Below the pieces are notes generated by a model. It ran no database searches. It saw only the letters and a list, made by a program, of their open reading frames with translations, and was not told the DNA's origin. A program made the position numbers and the translations under genes. DNA of 64,000 bases, from positions 1-64,000 of the forward strand of contig DATIPQ010000116.1 in NCBI GenBank assembly GCA_035471785.1, written 5' to 3'. Below are positions 8,192 through 16,224 of this stretch, in pieces; the first letter of the stretch is position 1; every line of letters begins with the position of its first letter. The stretch comes from Acidobacteriota bacterium. Lineage in GTDB: Bacteria > Acidobacteriota > UBA6911 > RPQK01 > DATIPO01.

Positions 8192-8270
8192 GCGAATAGC
8201 AAATCAGTCCAAAACGGACCTCCCTGGCGAGCGGGGGGAGCAACACGGTGTTGCTCCCCCTTTCTCTTTT
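8192..8270 (+). ncRNA. Candidate sigma-54-dependent small RNA
   Basis: Between the predicted start about 12 bases after the -12 element and a strong intrinsic terminator there are about 80 bases with no ATG-initiated frame. A short upstream pairing (GTCC...GGAC around 8207-8220) precedes the terminator stem. The layout is that of a stand-alone regulatory RNA. No homologue is recognised, and expression is inferred only from the promoter and terminator. Confidence 0.6.
8234..8270 (+). terminator. Rho-independent terminator of the small RNA candidate
   Basis: GGGGGAGCAACA (8234-8245) pairs perfectly with TGTTGCTCCCCC (8249-8260) around a three-base loop, and a T-rich tract (TTTCTCTTTT) follows. 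The 12-bp GC-rich stem is one of the strongest hairpins in the window. Confidence 0.85.
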
Positions 8271-8307
8271 GTCCGAACTTCGCAATTCGCCGTTCGCACT
8301 TACCTCG

Positions 8308-8937
8308 CTACTCCTCTTCCACCACATAAGAGCAATACTGGTCCTTTTGCAGGATATGGTGGCGCCGCCACACCTTGGCTCCCAGCAGTTCCTGCAGAAA
8401 GCGCTCTTCGAAGATGCAGACCTGGGGGAAGCGTTTGGCGACTTTGGCCACGGCGCAGTTCATCTCGCGGATCAGGTAGCGCTTCGGCCCCAGGCGTTCC
8501 CAGCGCGCCATGTACCCGTGCCCGCTCAGCCACTGGCAAACTTCGTGGACCCGTGTCTCCAGGGTATTGCCCCGCACGCGGTTGCGCGCCTCCTCCAGCA
8601 GGCGCCGGTTACGGCCCTCGAAGAGTTCGTTGATCTGTTCCTTTCCCACCAGGTTGCGGGTGGAGATGAGCAGGTCGACCGTCAGGCTCGAGTAGTCGCG
8701 CTCAAATTCCTCGTGTCCGGCTTCGGTCAGGAAATAGAGCTGGGCGGGACGTCCCGTCTTCTGCTTCTCGCGGCGGCGGAAAATCAGGTCGCGGCCCTCC
8801 AGGACCGCCAGTTGACGGCGAACCGCCATGGAGGAGAGATCGAGTTCCTGGCACAGGTCCTTGACGGTCAGTCCCCCACCCGACTCCTTGAGGACGTTGA
8901 GTACTCTGCCGCTGGCCGAACCCGTGCCTTGCTGCAT
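8308..8937 (-). CDS. SufR-like Fe-S-sensing transcriptional regulator
   Basis: The 209-residue protein has an N-terminal winged helix-turn-helix (about 8-75: 'LTVKDLCQELDLSSMAVRRQL', then the wing RRREKQKTGRPAQLYFLT). The C-terminal half carries three cysteines spaced CX12CX27C ('NCAVAKVAKRFPQVC...QYCSYVV'). That spacing matches what I recall for SufR repressors, which bind a [4Fe-4S] cluster and control suf genes. No suf genes are in the window, so the target is elsewhere or different. A TATAAT box seven bases before the ATG implies a leaderless transcript. It is convergent with the small-RNA locus. Family confident; regulon unknown. Confidence 0.82.
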   Translation of the reverse strand: MQQGTGSASGRVLNVLKESGGGLTVKDLCQELDLSSMAVRRQLAVLEGRDLIFRRREKQKTGRPAQLYFLTEAGHEEFERDYSSLTVDLLISTRNLVGKEQINELFEGRNRRLLEEARNRVRGNTLETRVHEVCQWLSGHGYMARWERLGPKRYLIREMNCAVAKVAKRFPQVCIFEERFLQELLGAKVWRRHHILQKDQYCSYVVEEE

Positions 8938-8944
8938 ACTGCTT

Positions 8945-8950
8945 ATTATA
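8945..8950 (-). promoter_or_regulatory. -10 box giving a leaderless sufR-like transcript
   Basis: On the minus strand TATAAT ends seven bases before the ATG of the SufR-like gene. No ribosome-binding site is present. The -35 region is poor. Confidence 0.6.
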
Positions 8951-9208
8951 GAGACTGGCGCAAAGAGCGGCCAACGAGGTCAGCCGGGAGAGGAGTCACA
9001 AGCCCCCCTTCGAGGTTTGCGATTCTTGAAACTTTTCGGGGTCTGGCGCGTCCCATCAATGTAAGGGCTAGAAGACGGCAAATTCCGAAGATCTTGACTT
9101 AGTCTTCGGTAGCGGCGGAAAAGGTAGGCCGAAACCGGCACGGTCTTGTCCGCTCGGCGCCCCAGGGCACCTTCACACCGATTGGGGCGGAACCTGTCGA
9201 AAAAGTCC
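8951..9208. other. Intergenic region with an inverted repeat
   Basis: Together with the flanking promoter elements this makes a 381-base gap between divergent genes. I see no gene in it. The only structure is the inverted repeat CCGAAGA (9085-9091) / TCTTCGG (9103-9109), which encloses a smaller palindrome GACTTAGTC. It could be an operator for either neighbour. A GGCAC...TTGT string near 9134 looks like a sigma-54 site, but its spacing is one base short. Confidence 0.4.
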
Positions 9209-9236
9209 TTTACATCTGAAGCGGATGACGTATAAT
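9209..9236 (+). promoter_or_regulatory. Sigma-70-type promoter
   Basis: TTTACA (9209-9214), a 16-base spacer and a perfect TATAAT (9231-9236) lie upstream of the hypothetical gene that starts at 9319, giving a 5' leader of about 75 bases. Confidence 0.65.
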
Positions 9237-9318
9237 ACTGAGTTTTTTGACCGCTCCGCGATCAAGACTCCTGAGTGAGTTGAGCATAGACAGAGACAGA
9301 AGAGGCATAGAGACGAAA

Positions 9319-9657
9319 ATGAAGGCTTATGCGCTTGAAAGCGACGGGTTGTACCCGCAGACAAAGAAACCGGACAGCTCCCTGCGCAACTTGGCGTTGG
9401 GTATTCTGCTCCAGGCCTTGCGCGACATCGTAGCTCCCAAAAAGGCCTCCAACAAGGAGTGGGAAGTGTGGCGCCAGGACGCCCTGGAGTGGTTTTTCTC
9501 CGAGGAAATGCATCCGGGCAGCTTCAACTGGGTCTGCGAGGTCCTGGAGATGAAGCCCAAGGACCTGCGCCAGTGGCTGCACCTCTACAAGAAAAGCGGC
9601 CAGGAGCGCAAGAAGGAAATGGCCAAGAAGCTGATCCGCTTCCAGATCCGCCACTAG
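9319..9657 (+). CDS. Conserved-looking hypothetical protein
   Basis: The protein has 112 residues, is soluble, mostly helical and basic at the C terminus. Around the middle it reads 'WRQDALEWFFSEEMHPGSFNW' then 'VCEVLEMKPKDLRQWLHLY', which has the look of a small helix-turn-helix or adaptor domain with aromatic packing, but I do not recognise the family. The ATG was chosen because upstream in-frame sequence overlaps the promoter and leader. It has its own sigma-70 promoter and a very strong terminator 28 bases after the stop, so it is a monocistronic unit. No signal peptide or membrane segment. Confidence 0.65.
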   Translation: MKAYALESDGLYPQTKKPDSSLRNLALGILLQALRDIVAPKKASNKEWEVWRQDALEWFFSEEMHPGSFNWVCEVLEMKPKDLRQWLHLYKKSGQERKKEMAKKLIRFQIRH

Positions 9658-9685
9658 CCGCTTACCCGTTTCGGCATTCCGAACC

Positions 9686-9716
9686 GCCGGGGGGCGAGGC
9701 CCCCCGGCTTTTTTTT
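9686..9716 (+). terminator. Strong Rho-independent terminator
   Basis: GCCGGGGGGC (9686-9695) and GCCCCCCGGC (9699-9708) form a perfect 10-bp stem with a GAG loop, followed by eight T residues. It ends the transcript of the preceding hypothetical gene. Confidence 0.95.
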
Positions 9717-9804
9717 GCCCCGTCAGCCAGCCGCGACTCTGGCGCCGGGGCCGCATCTAATAGGTTCGGCCAACAAGTCAGTCAGCGGCGCCCTGGGGAT
9801 CTGG

Positions 9805-10704
9805 ATGTTCTTCAAATACTTCGTATTCGCCATTTTCGCCTTCTACCTGGTGCTGCTGACGGCACTGCTGGGGCGCAAGTTTCTGGGCGGACGGGGCAAG
9901 TCGCGGGGAGACAAGATCTTCGGCAGCAAGCACGCCAAGAAGCGAAGCGGCGCTTTCCTGGAGATCATCGATCTCCACAAGTCCTTCGATTATCCCGTCT
10001 TGCAGGGAATCGAGCTTTCCATCAAGGAAGGAGAAACGCTGGGGGTGCTGGGCATGAGCGGCACCGGCAAGAGCGTGCTGCTCAAGCTGGTGTCCGGACT
10101 GCTCAAGCCCGACAAGGGCTACATCGTCTACCACGGGCGCGACATCACCCGCATGAACGAGGCTGACCTGCTGGAATACCGTAAGCGGGTCACCTACGTC
10201 TTCCAGATGGGGGCCGTCTTCGATTTTCTCAACGTGCGCGAGAACATCGCCTATCCTTTGCGCGAACAAGGGATCACCGACGAGGACTTCATCCGCCAGA
10301 GGGTCGACTACCTGCTCGATGCGGTCGAGCTGGAGGGGCAGGGCGATCTGCACGTCTCGGAGTTAAGCCTGGGATCGAAGAAACAAGTCGCCATCGCCCG
10401 CGCCATCGCCGAGGAGCCGGAGGCGATCCTCTATGACGAGCCCACCACCGGGGTCGACCCCCTCATCGGCAAGTCGCTGAGCCGGCTCATCCGCAAGCTC
10501 AACAAGCAGGAAAACCTGACTTCCATCGTGGTCACCCACGACATGCGCTGCCTGCGCATTGTTTCAGACCGCATCATCCTGCTCAAGGACGGCGGCATCC
10601 ATTTCGAAGGCACGCCCGACGCTTTCTACACCTCAGACGACCCCTTTGTGCAGGCCTTTATCGCAGGCAAACGTCTGGACGAAAAAATCGCCGAAACTGC
10701 CTGA
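9805..10704 (+). CDS. MlaF-like ABC transporter ATPase with N-terminal membrane anchor
   Basis: This 299-residue protein opens with a hydrophobic helix (about 2-23, FFKYFVFAIFAFYLVLLTAL) and a basic linker. A complete ABC ATPase follows: Walker A GMSGTGKS (about 83-90), Q-loop 'VFQMGAVFDFLNVRENIAYPL', signature LSLGSKKQ (about 187) and Walker B 'AILYDEPTTGVDP'. The closest match by eye is MlaF/Ttg2A, the ATPase of phospholipid-trafficking MCE systems, because of 'FQ.GAVFDFLNV' and 'TTGVDP'. Two oddities: ATPases of this type are normally soluble, and the signature Gly is displaced (LSLGS rather than LSGGM). No permease or MCE gene is adjacent. The start ATG follows GGGGAT. Confidence 0.85.
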   Translation: MFFKYFVFAIFAFYLVLLTALLGRKFLGGRGKSRGDKIFGSKHAKKRSGAFLEIIDLHKSFDYPVLQGIELSIKEGETLGVLGMSGTGKSVLLKLVSGLLKPDKGYIVYHGRDITRMNEADLLEYRKRVTYVFQMGAVFDFLNVRENIAYPLREQGITDEDFIRQRVDYLLDAVELEGQGDLHVSELSLGSKKQVAIARAIAEEPEAILYDEPTTGVDPLIGKSLSRLIRKLNKQENLTSIVVTHDMRCLRIVSDRIILLKDGGIHFEGTPDAFYTSDDPFVQAFIAGKRLDEKIAETA

Positions 10705-10713
10705 TTGATGTGG

Positions 10714-10768
10714 TCTAGGGCCATCAGGTGGCCAGCAAGTTCACACAAGTGTCAAGTTTCGGTGACCG
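10714..10768 (+). repeat. 55-bp dispersed repeat, copy 1
   Basis: A segment starting CTAGGGCCATCAGGTGGCC and containing CAAGTTCACACA and GTCAAGTTTC is found again in inverse orientation at 27688-27742, with about seven differences. It includes an internal short palindrome (GGCCA...TGGCC). It sits just after the stop of the MlaF-like gene in a convergent intergenic gap. Confidence 0.8.
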
Positions 10769-10815
10769 GGGCGAAGGTTCTATTGCTCTCGGCGGTATGC
10801 GGCTGCTCGCTGCGT

Positions 10816-11418
10816 CTAGGTGGCGGAGCGCCGTTGCAGGATCTTGACGGCGCCGGGACAGCCCGGGTTGGCGGGAAGGGCGGCCAAGGGGCCCTGGTAG
10901 GTTTCCAGCCGGGGAAGTTCAGCGGTGACCACGACGACGTGCGAGCCGTATTCCAGCGCCCGCTCCAGTTCGATGTCTGCCCGCACCCGGACATCCTTCA
11001 ACTCCTCCAAGAAGACCAGGTTGACCTTCTTGACGGTCCGCAGGCAATCCAGCTTCTCTCTCAGGCGGGCTTCTTCCATTCTCTCGAGTTCGATGTTGGC
11101 CAGAGGCTCAATGCTGAAGCCGTCGTTCAAGCGCCACTCATCAAAGGTCGGCGAGGACGTTTGCTCATCACGAGAGGAGGTTGCAGCAGCGGCAGAAAGC
11201 AGGGGAGAGGACCAGGAGGATGCTCCCAGCGCCCAGGAGTTGCCCAGCCAGGAGTTCCATCCGCCGGCCACCTGCTGGACGCTTTCCAATCCGGATGCCA
11301 GCGAGTGGAAGGTGCCGCCGCATCCGCAGATGCTGACGTGTTGGCTGATCAGTCCCAGCCCTAGAAGGTAGCTGAGCGCGAGGGCGGCGATGGCTGCTGT
11401 TTTGCTTTTTCCTCTCAT
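10816..11418 (-). CDS. Exported protein of unknown function
   Basis: The 200-residue protein has a basic N terminus and a hydrophobic segment (about 8-25, AAIAALALSYLLGLGLIS) followed by 'ICGCGG', so it is exported, possibly as a lipoprotein-like protein. A Ser/Gly/Ala/Trp-rich region (about 40-85) leads to a charged helical region (about 105-160, 'ELERMEEARLREKLDCLRTV') with 'HVVVVTAELPRLE'. I do not recognise a family. A GGAATGAGGAGAGA site precedes the ATG. It converges with the MlaF-like gene. Confidence 0.65.
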   Translation of the reverse strand: MRGKSKTAAIAALALSYLLGLGLISQHVSICGCGGTFHSLASGLESVQQVAGGWNSWLGNSWALGASSWSSPLLSAAAATSSRDEQTSSPTFDEWRLNDGFSIEPLANIELERMEEARLREKLDCLRTVKKVNLVFLEELKDVRVRADIELERALEYGSHVVVVTAELPRLETYQGPLAALPANPGCPGAVKILQRRSAT

Positions 11419-11518
11419 CTGGGCTCTCTCCTCATTCCTTCTATAAGACGCATAAGGAGCCCGAATGGTTGGCTTTATCTTGTAAAGGCCTTGTAAAAAT
11501 CCTAGCCGGCGGAGGGAC

Positions 11519-12559
11519 CTACATCAGGCTCTTCATGACTTCGTCGAGCACTTCAGGACCGGGCCGCAGCTCTTCTTCCCCCAACTGAGCCAGAGGCCTG
11601 TCGCCCAGGTTGAGGAGGTCGAAGAAGTTGTCGGCCTGGGGATCGACGTAGATAAGGCCGGTCAGCAGTTCGCCCTTGCCGCGGGTGTCCTCCAGGATGC
11701 GCATGGCCGATCGGCGGTCGGAAGGATCATGGCCGCGTTCCAGCTTGCGCAGGCGGATGACCGATCCGTCGGGCATTTCCACGTCCTTGGACTCGCCCTC
11801 TTCGTATTCGACTTCTTCGATGGGCTCGAAGTGGGGGACGAAGTCGATCTGGTGCAGCAGTTCCTCGTGCTCCTTGGCCCAGGGATAGCTCTTGGTGGAG
11901 TCCTCCCGGTTGTTGAAGGTGACGCAGGGGCTGACCACGTCGATGACGGCGGTGCCTTGATGGGAGAGCGCGCCCTGGATCAAGGGCACCAGTTGCTTGG
12001 GGTCCCCCGAGAAGGAGCGGGCCACGTAAGAGCAGCCCATCTCGATGGCCAGCGTACAGCAGTCGATGGGCGGGAGATCGTTGATGGCGCCCGTCTTGAG
12101 CGCGGCTCCTTTGTCTGCCGTGGCCGAGAACTGACCCTTGGTCAACCCGTATACGCCGTTGTTCTCGATGATGTAGATCATGGGGACGTTGCGGCGCAGC
12201 AGGTGGCAGAACTGCCCCAGTCCGATGGAAGCCGTGTCGCCGTCGCCGCTGACTCCGATGGTGACCAGCGAGCGGTTGCCCAGCACGGCCCCTGTGGCCA
12301 CCGAAGGCATGCGTCCGTGGACGGCGTTGAATCCGTGAGCAGTGCTGAGGAAGTAGGCCGGCGTCTTGCTGGAACAGCCGATGCCGCTCATCTTGGCCAC
12401 GCGGTGAGGCTCGATGGCGCTTTCATAGAAGGCCTTGACGATCTGGCTGGTAATGGCGTCATGGCCGCAGCCCTTGCAAAGGGTCGAGGGCAGCCCTTTG
12501 TACTCGGTCATGGGCAGGCCCAGGCGGTTGACTTTTTGGGATGGGGGCTTGCGCGTCAT
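11519..12559 (-). CDS. korB: 2-oxoacid:ferredoxin oxidoreductase subunit beta
   Basis: The 346-residue protein is the thiamine-diphosphate-binding beta subunit of a 2-oxoglutarate (or related 2-oxoacid):ferredoxin oxidoreductase. Seen features: 'CKGCGHDAITSQIVKAFYE' with cluster-type cysteines near the N terminus, 'GIGCSSKTPAYFL', the TPP/Mg motif 'GVSGDGDTASIG' and 'IIENNGVYGLTKGQFSAT'. It decarboxylates the 2-oxoacid and passes electrons through Fe-S to ferredoxin, making the acyl-CoA. It lies 15 bases behind korA on the same strand with a GAGGAT site, so the two subunits are co-translated. Substrate preference (2-oxoglutarate or pyruvate) is inferred from the KorAB-like subunit layout. Confidence 0.93.
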   Translation of the reverse strand: MTRKPPSQKVNRLGLPMTEYKGLPSTLCKGCGHDAITSQIVKAFYESAIEPHRVAKMSGIGCSSKTPAYFLSTAHGFNAVHGRMPSVATGAVLGNRSLVTIGVSGDGDTASIGLGQFCHLLRRNVPMIYIIENNGVYGLTKGQFSATADKGAALKTGAINDLPPIDCCTLAIEMGCSYVARSFSGDPKQLVPLIQGALSHQGTAVIDVVSPCVTFNNREDSTKSYPWAKEHEELLHQIDFVPHFEPIEEVEYEEGESKDVEMPDGSVIRLRKLERGHDPSDRRSAMRILEDTRGKGELLTGLIYVDPQADNFFDLLNLGDRPLAQLGEEELRPGPEVLDEVMKSLM

Positions 12560-12574
12560 TTCGGCGTATCCTCG

Positions 12575-14422
12575 TCAGTTGCCAACGGACTTTTCCCGCT
12601 CCAGGATGGCGTCGCTGATGAAGCGGGCATCGATGGGCAGTCCGTTGAAGTGCACGATCTTGTGGACCTTGGGCGAATTCTCTCCCACTTCCAAGCGGAT
12701 GATGTCGGCCATTTGTCCGTCCCGGTTCTGCTCGACCACGTAGATGTCGCGATAGCGCTCCACGAAGTCTCTCAGATCGTCGCACAGGGGCAGGGCACGA
12801 ATGCGGTAGTAGGCCGTTTCGACGCCCGCCTCCTGGCGCAACTGATCGCGGCACTCGGGCATGGCGACGTCGGTCGATCCGTAGGCGATGATTCCGATCT
12901 GGGCGCCTTCCGGCTCTTCCAACAGCGGTTGGGGGACGTATTTGCGGGCCGTGCGGTGCTTGCGGGCCAGGCGCTCCAGTTGATTGATGTAGTCCTCGGG
13001 ACGCTCCGAGTAGCGGGCCTGCTCGTTGCGCCCGCTGCCCCGGGTGAAGAAGGCGCCCCGGGGATTGTCGTTTCCGGGCAGGGTGCGGTAGGCAATGCCG
13101 TCCCCGTCCACGTCCCTGTAGCGGGCGAACTGCTCCACCTTGTCCAGGTCTTCAGCCGTCAGCACCTTGCCGCGGTCATAAGGCTTGTCGGGATAGTCGA
13201 AGGGATCGGCCATCCAGTTGTTCATGCCCAGGTCGAGGTCGGAGGCCACGAAGACGGGCTGCTGGAAGCGCTCGGCCAAGTCGAAGGAACGTCCGGCGAA
13301 ATCGAAGCACTCGGCCATGGAAGCCGGGAAGAGCACCAGGTGCTTGGTATCGCCGTGCGAAAGGTAGTAGAGCGAAGAGACGTCGCCCTGCGAGGTGCGG
13401 GTGGGCAAACCGGTGGAAGGCCCCACGCGCTGCACGTCGAAGATCACGCAGGGCACCTCGGCGAAGTAAGCCAGTCCCACGAACTCGCTCATCAGCGAAA
13501 TGCCGGGTCCCGAGGTGGAGGTCATGGAGCGGGCGCCCGCCCATCCGGCGCCGATGGCCATTCCCACCGCCGCCAGTTCGTCCTCGGCCTGAATGACGGC
13601 GAAGGTGGCCTTGCCGTCCTTGTCCAGACGATATTTGTTGAGGTAGTCGATCAGCGTCTCGCACAAGCTGCTGGAGGGAGTGATGGGATACCAGGTCATC
13701 ACCGTGGCTCCGGCGAACAGGCAGCCCAGCGCTGCGGCGGCGTTGCCGTCAATGATGATCTTGCCCTGGGTGGCGTTCATGCTCTTGACCTGGTAGGGAT
13801 CGCGCTTCTCCAGGTTGTCGCGTACGTATTCAGCCCCCAGGCGCGCCGCCTTGACGTTGAAATCGACGGCCTTGGGCTTGCCCTCGAACCACTTGCCGAT
13901 AGCGGCTTCGACCTGCTCCATGTCGATGCCGAAAAGCTCGGCGGCGCTGCCCACGTAGACCATGTTGGCCACCAGCTTCTTGAGCTTGACGTTGCTGATG
14001 ACCTGGCCTGCCAGGTCGGTGAAGGGGACGGGGTAGAAGGTCAAGTCGTCGCGGATCTTGGCGAGCTTGAGGGGCTCGTCGTAGATCACGACCTGATTCG
14101 GTTCGAGGTTCTCGACGTCCTCGCGCGCGGTCTGCGGGTTCATGGCGATGAGGATGTCGATTTCCTTCTTGCGGCCCACGTAGCCGTCCTTGGAGACCCG
14201 GATGGTGAACCACGTCGGCAGTCCCTGAATGTTGGAAGGGAAGAGGTTCTTGCCGCTGACGGGAATCCCCATCTGGAAGATGGAGCGCATCAGCACGTTG
14301 TTGGAGGACTGGCTTCCCGACCCGTTCGGGGTTGCGACCTGGATGCTGAAGTCGTTGACGATGGTCTGGCGACGCTCCCGCTGACTTTCCTCGGCCACGG
14401 GCTGGCTCGGCGTAGTGCTCAC
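12575..14422 (-). CDS. korA: 2-oxoacid:ferredoxin oxidoreductase, gamma-alpha fused subunit
   Basis: The 615-residue protein joins a gamma-type domain (about 20-200; 'GSQSSNNVLMRSIFQMG') to an alpha pyrimidine-binding domain (from about 220; 'YPITPSSSLCETLIDYL', 'GPGISLMSEF', 'RTSQGDVSSLYY'). This fused order is the KorA layout of aerobic or facultative 2-oxoglutarate:ferredoxin oxidoreductases. The start is the GTG at 14422, which has AAGGAG (14428-14435) just upstream; an earlier in-frame ATG would add about 28 low-complexity residues. It forms a two-gene operon with korB. pruA is next upstream on the same strand and could feed glutamate carbon into 2-oxoglutarate (inference). Confidence 0.93.
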   Translation of the reverse strand: MSTTPSQPVAEESQRERRQTIVNDFSIQVATPNGSGSQSSNNVLMRSIFQMGIPVSGKNLFPSNIQGLPTWFTIRVSKDGYVGRKKEIDILIAMNPQTAREDVENLEPNQVVIYDEPLKLAKIRDDLTFYPVPFTDLAGQVISNVKLKKLVANMVYVGSAAELFGIDMEQVEAAIGKWFEGKPKAVDFNVKAARLGAEYVRDNLEKRDPYQVKSMNATQGKIIIDGNAAAALGCLFAGATVMTWYPITPSSSLCETLIDYLNKYRLDKDGKATFAVIQAEDELAAVGMAIGAGWAGARSMTSTSGPGISLMSEFVGLAYFAEVPCVIFDVQRVGPSTGLPTRTSQGDVSSLYYLSHGDTKHLVLFPASMAECFDFAGRSFDLAERFQQPVFVASDLDLGMNNWMADPFDYPDKPYDRGKVLTAEDLDKVEQFARYRDVDGDGIAYRTLPGNDNPRGAFFTRGSGRNEQARYSERPEDYINQLERLARKHRTARKYVPQPLLEEPEGAQIGIIAYGSTDVAMPECRDQLRQEAGVETAYYRIRALPLCDDLRDFVERYRDIYVVEQNRDGQMADIIRLEVGENSPKVHKIVHFNGLPIDARFISDAILEREKSVGN

Positions 14423-14596
14423 GAATGGCTCCTTGCGTGAAGTCTTGAAGGCCGGTTCGGACACGGACCTTGAAGGCATTCGAAGGCTATTCTGACATTC
14501 AGCCACATCTTAACAAACACGGGTGCGCCGCTGTAGCGAAGCCCTCCATAGCTTCAGCGACGGAGGGCCGCCTCACTTTTTGCAACCCTTAGCCCG

Positions 14597-16156
14597 TCAG
14601 GCGTCCTTGAGGCGTGCGATCGACTTGGCCTGGGTGAAAAGGAGCAGGTAGTCGGGTCCTCCCGCCTTGGAGTCGGTTCCGCTCATGTTGAAGCCCCCGA
14701 AGGGATGAATCCCCACCAGCGCGCCCGTGCAACCCCGGTTGAGGTAGAGGTTGCCGACGTGGAACTCGCGCTTGGCCCGTTGCAGCTTCTCCGGATTCTT
14801 GCTGTAGACTGCACCGGTCAGCCCGAAAACGGTGTTGTTGGCGATCTCCAGGGCATGGTCGTAATCGCGGGCCCGGATAACGGACAGCACGGGACCAAAA
14901 ATCTCCTCCTGGGCCAGACGCGCCTTGGGATCGATGTCGGCGAAAATGGTGGGACGGATAAAGTATCCCTTGGGATCTCCCTTGTCTCCGCCCGCCAACA
15001 GGCGGCCTTCCTGCTTGCCGATCTCGATGTATTCGGAAATCTTCTTGAAGGCCTGGGAGTTGACGACCGGACCGAAATTGACGTCGGGGTCCTGCGGGTC
15101 GCCCTCCTTGATGATCTCCTTGGTCTTGCGCGTCAGCTTTTCCAGAAAGAGGTCGTAGATGGAATCGGCCACGATGGCCCGCGAGCAGGCCGAACATTTT
15201 TGGCCCTGGTAGCCGTAGGACGACCGCACCACGCCTTCCACCGCCGCATCGAGATCGGCCTCCTCGTCGACCACGATGGAGTCCTTGCCGCCCATTTCCG
15301 CCACTACCCGTTTGATCCAGATCTGGTCGGGACGGGGCTTGGCGGCCAACTCGTTGATGCGCAGCCCCACTTCTTTCGATCCCGTGAAGGAAATGAAGCG
15401 GACGCGGGGATGCACCACCAACGGCTCGCCCACCTCGGGGCCGCGGCCGGTGAGAAGATTGAAGACGCCGTCAGGCAGACCCGCCGCCTGGGCGATTTCC
15501 ATCAACTTGGAGGCGATCACGGCCGAGTCGTGGGCCGGCTTGCAGATCACCGTGTTGCCGGCCACGATGCCGGCGAAGGTCATTCCCGTAAGGATGGCCA
15601 GAGGAAAGTTCCAGGGAGAGATGACGGCCCCCACGCCCAGCGGGATATAGACCAGTTCGTTCTCCTCGGGCGGATAGTCGACCAGCGGCTGGGGCTTGGC
15701 CAGGTCCAGCATCTGATGGGAATAGTAATTGAGGAAGTCCACCGCCTCGGCCACGTCGGCGTCGGCCTCGACCCAGCTCTTGCCCACTTCCAGCACCATC
15801 CAGGAGGCCAGTTCGTAGCGCCTCTCGGTCATGATGTCGGCCATCTTGAAGACGATCTCGGTGCGCTCTTGGGCGCTGGTCCGGCTCCAGCTTTGAAAGG
15901 CCTTCTCGGCGGCCCGGACGGCCTCTTCCACCAGTTCGCTGCCGCCCTCCTGCATCACCCCGATCACCTCCGCGGTGTTGGCGGGATTGCACGACTTGAA
16001 CTTGTTTTCGCTGCGAATGCGCCGTCCGCCGATGATGATGTCGTATTCGCGTCCCAGTTGGCCGCGCACCTTGGCCAGGGCGGCCTCCATTTGGGCGCGC
16101 TTGTCGGGACGGCTGAAATCCGTAAAGGATAGATTCTTGAATTCTTTGACTTGCAT
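14597..16156 (-). CDS. pruA: L-glutamate gamma-semialdehyde (1-pyrroline-5-carboxylate) dehydrogenase
   Basis: The 519-residue protein has the normal length of the single-domain PruA/RocA aldehyde dehydrogenase. It oxidises glutamate semialdehyde to glutamate with NAD+, the last step of proline and arginine breakdown. Seen: 'WNFPLAILTGM' and 'NTVICKPA' for NAD binding, 'ISFTGSKEVG', the general-base Glu in 'VAEMGGKDSIVVDEEADLD', and the catalytic Cys in 'GYQGQKCSACSRAI'. The C-terminal 'GGFNMSGTDSKAGGPDYL' is typical of the P5C group. The ATG has a clean AAGGAG site nine bases upstream. No proline dehydrogenase gene is in view. Confidence 0.95.
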   Translation of the reverse strand: MQVKEFKNLSFTDFSRPDKRAQMEAALAKVRGQLGREYDIIIGGRRIRSENKFKSCNPANTAEVIGVMQEGGSELVEEAVRAAEKAFQSWSRTSAQERTEIVFKMADIMTERRYELASWMVLEVGKSWVEADADVAEAVDFLNYYSHQMLDLAKPQPLVDYPPEENELVYIPLGVGAVISPWNFPLAILTGMTFAGIVAGNTVICKPAHDSAVIASKLMEIAQAAGLPDGVFNLLTGRGPEVGEPLVVHPRVRFISFTGSKEVGLRINELAAKPRPDQIWIKRVVAEMGGKDSIVVDEEADLDAAVEGVVRSSYGYQGQKCSACSRAIVADSIYDLFLEKLTRKTKEIIKEGDPQDPDVNFGPVVNSQAFKKISEYIEIGKQEGRLLAGGDKGDPKGYFIRPTIFADIDPKARLAQEEIFGPVLSVIRARDYDHALEIANNTVFGLTGAVYSKNPEKLQRAKREFHVGNLYLNRGCTGALVGIHPFGGFNMSGTDSKAGGPDYLLLFTQAKSIARLKDA

Positions 16157-16212
16157 GCCTCGCTCCTTAACTCCTTCCAAGGGCGCTCAGCCTATCATAT
16201 TGGCCAATGGAC

Positions 16213-16218
16213 GATAAT
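16213..16218 (+). promoter_or_regulatory. -10 box giving a leaderless trmJ transcript
   Basis: GATAAT ends six bases before the ATG chosen for the TrmJ-like gene, the same spacing as at several other genes here. No Shine-Dalgarno sequence is present. Confidence 0.5.
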
Positions 16219-16224
16219 AGGCGC

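Noticed and set aside
9130-9150. Sigma-54-like string GGCACGGTCTTGT
   Set aside because: Only nine bases separate the GG and the GT that replaces GC, so both spacing and -12 base are wrong.
11729-14440. Plus-strand open frame of 903 codons opposite korA/korB
   Set aside because: It spans two convincing genes and their gap on the other strand, with no recognisable domain.
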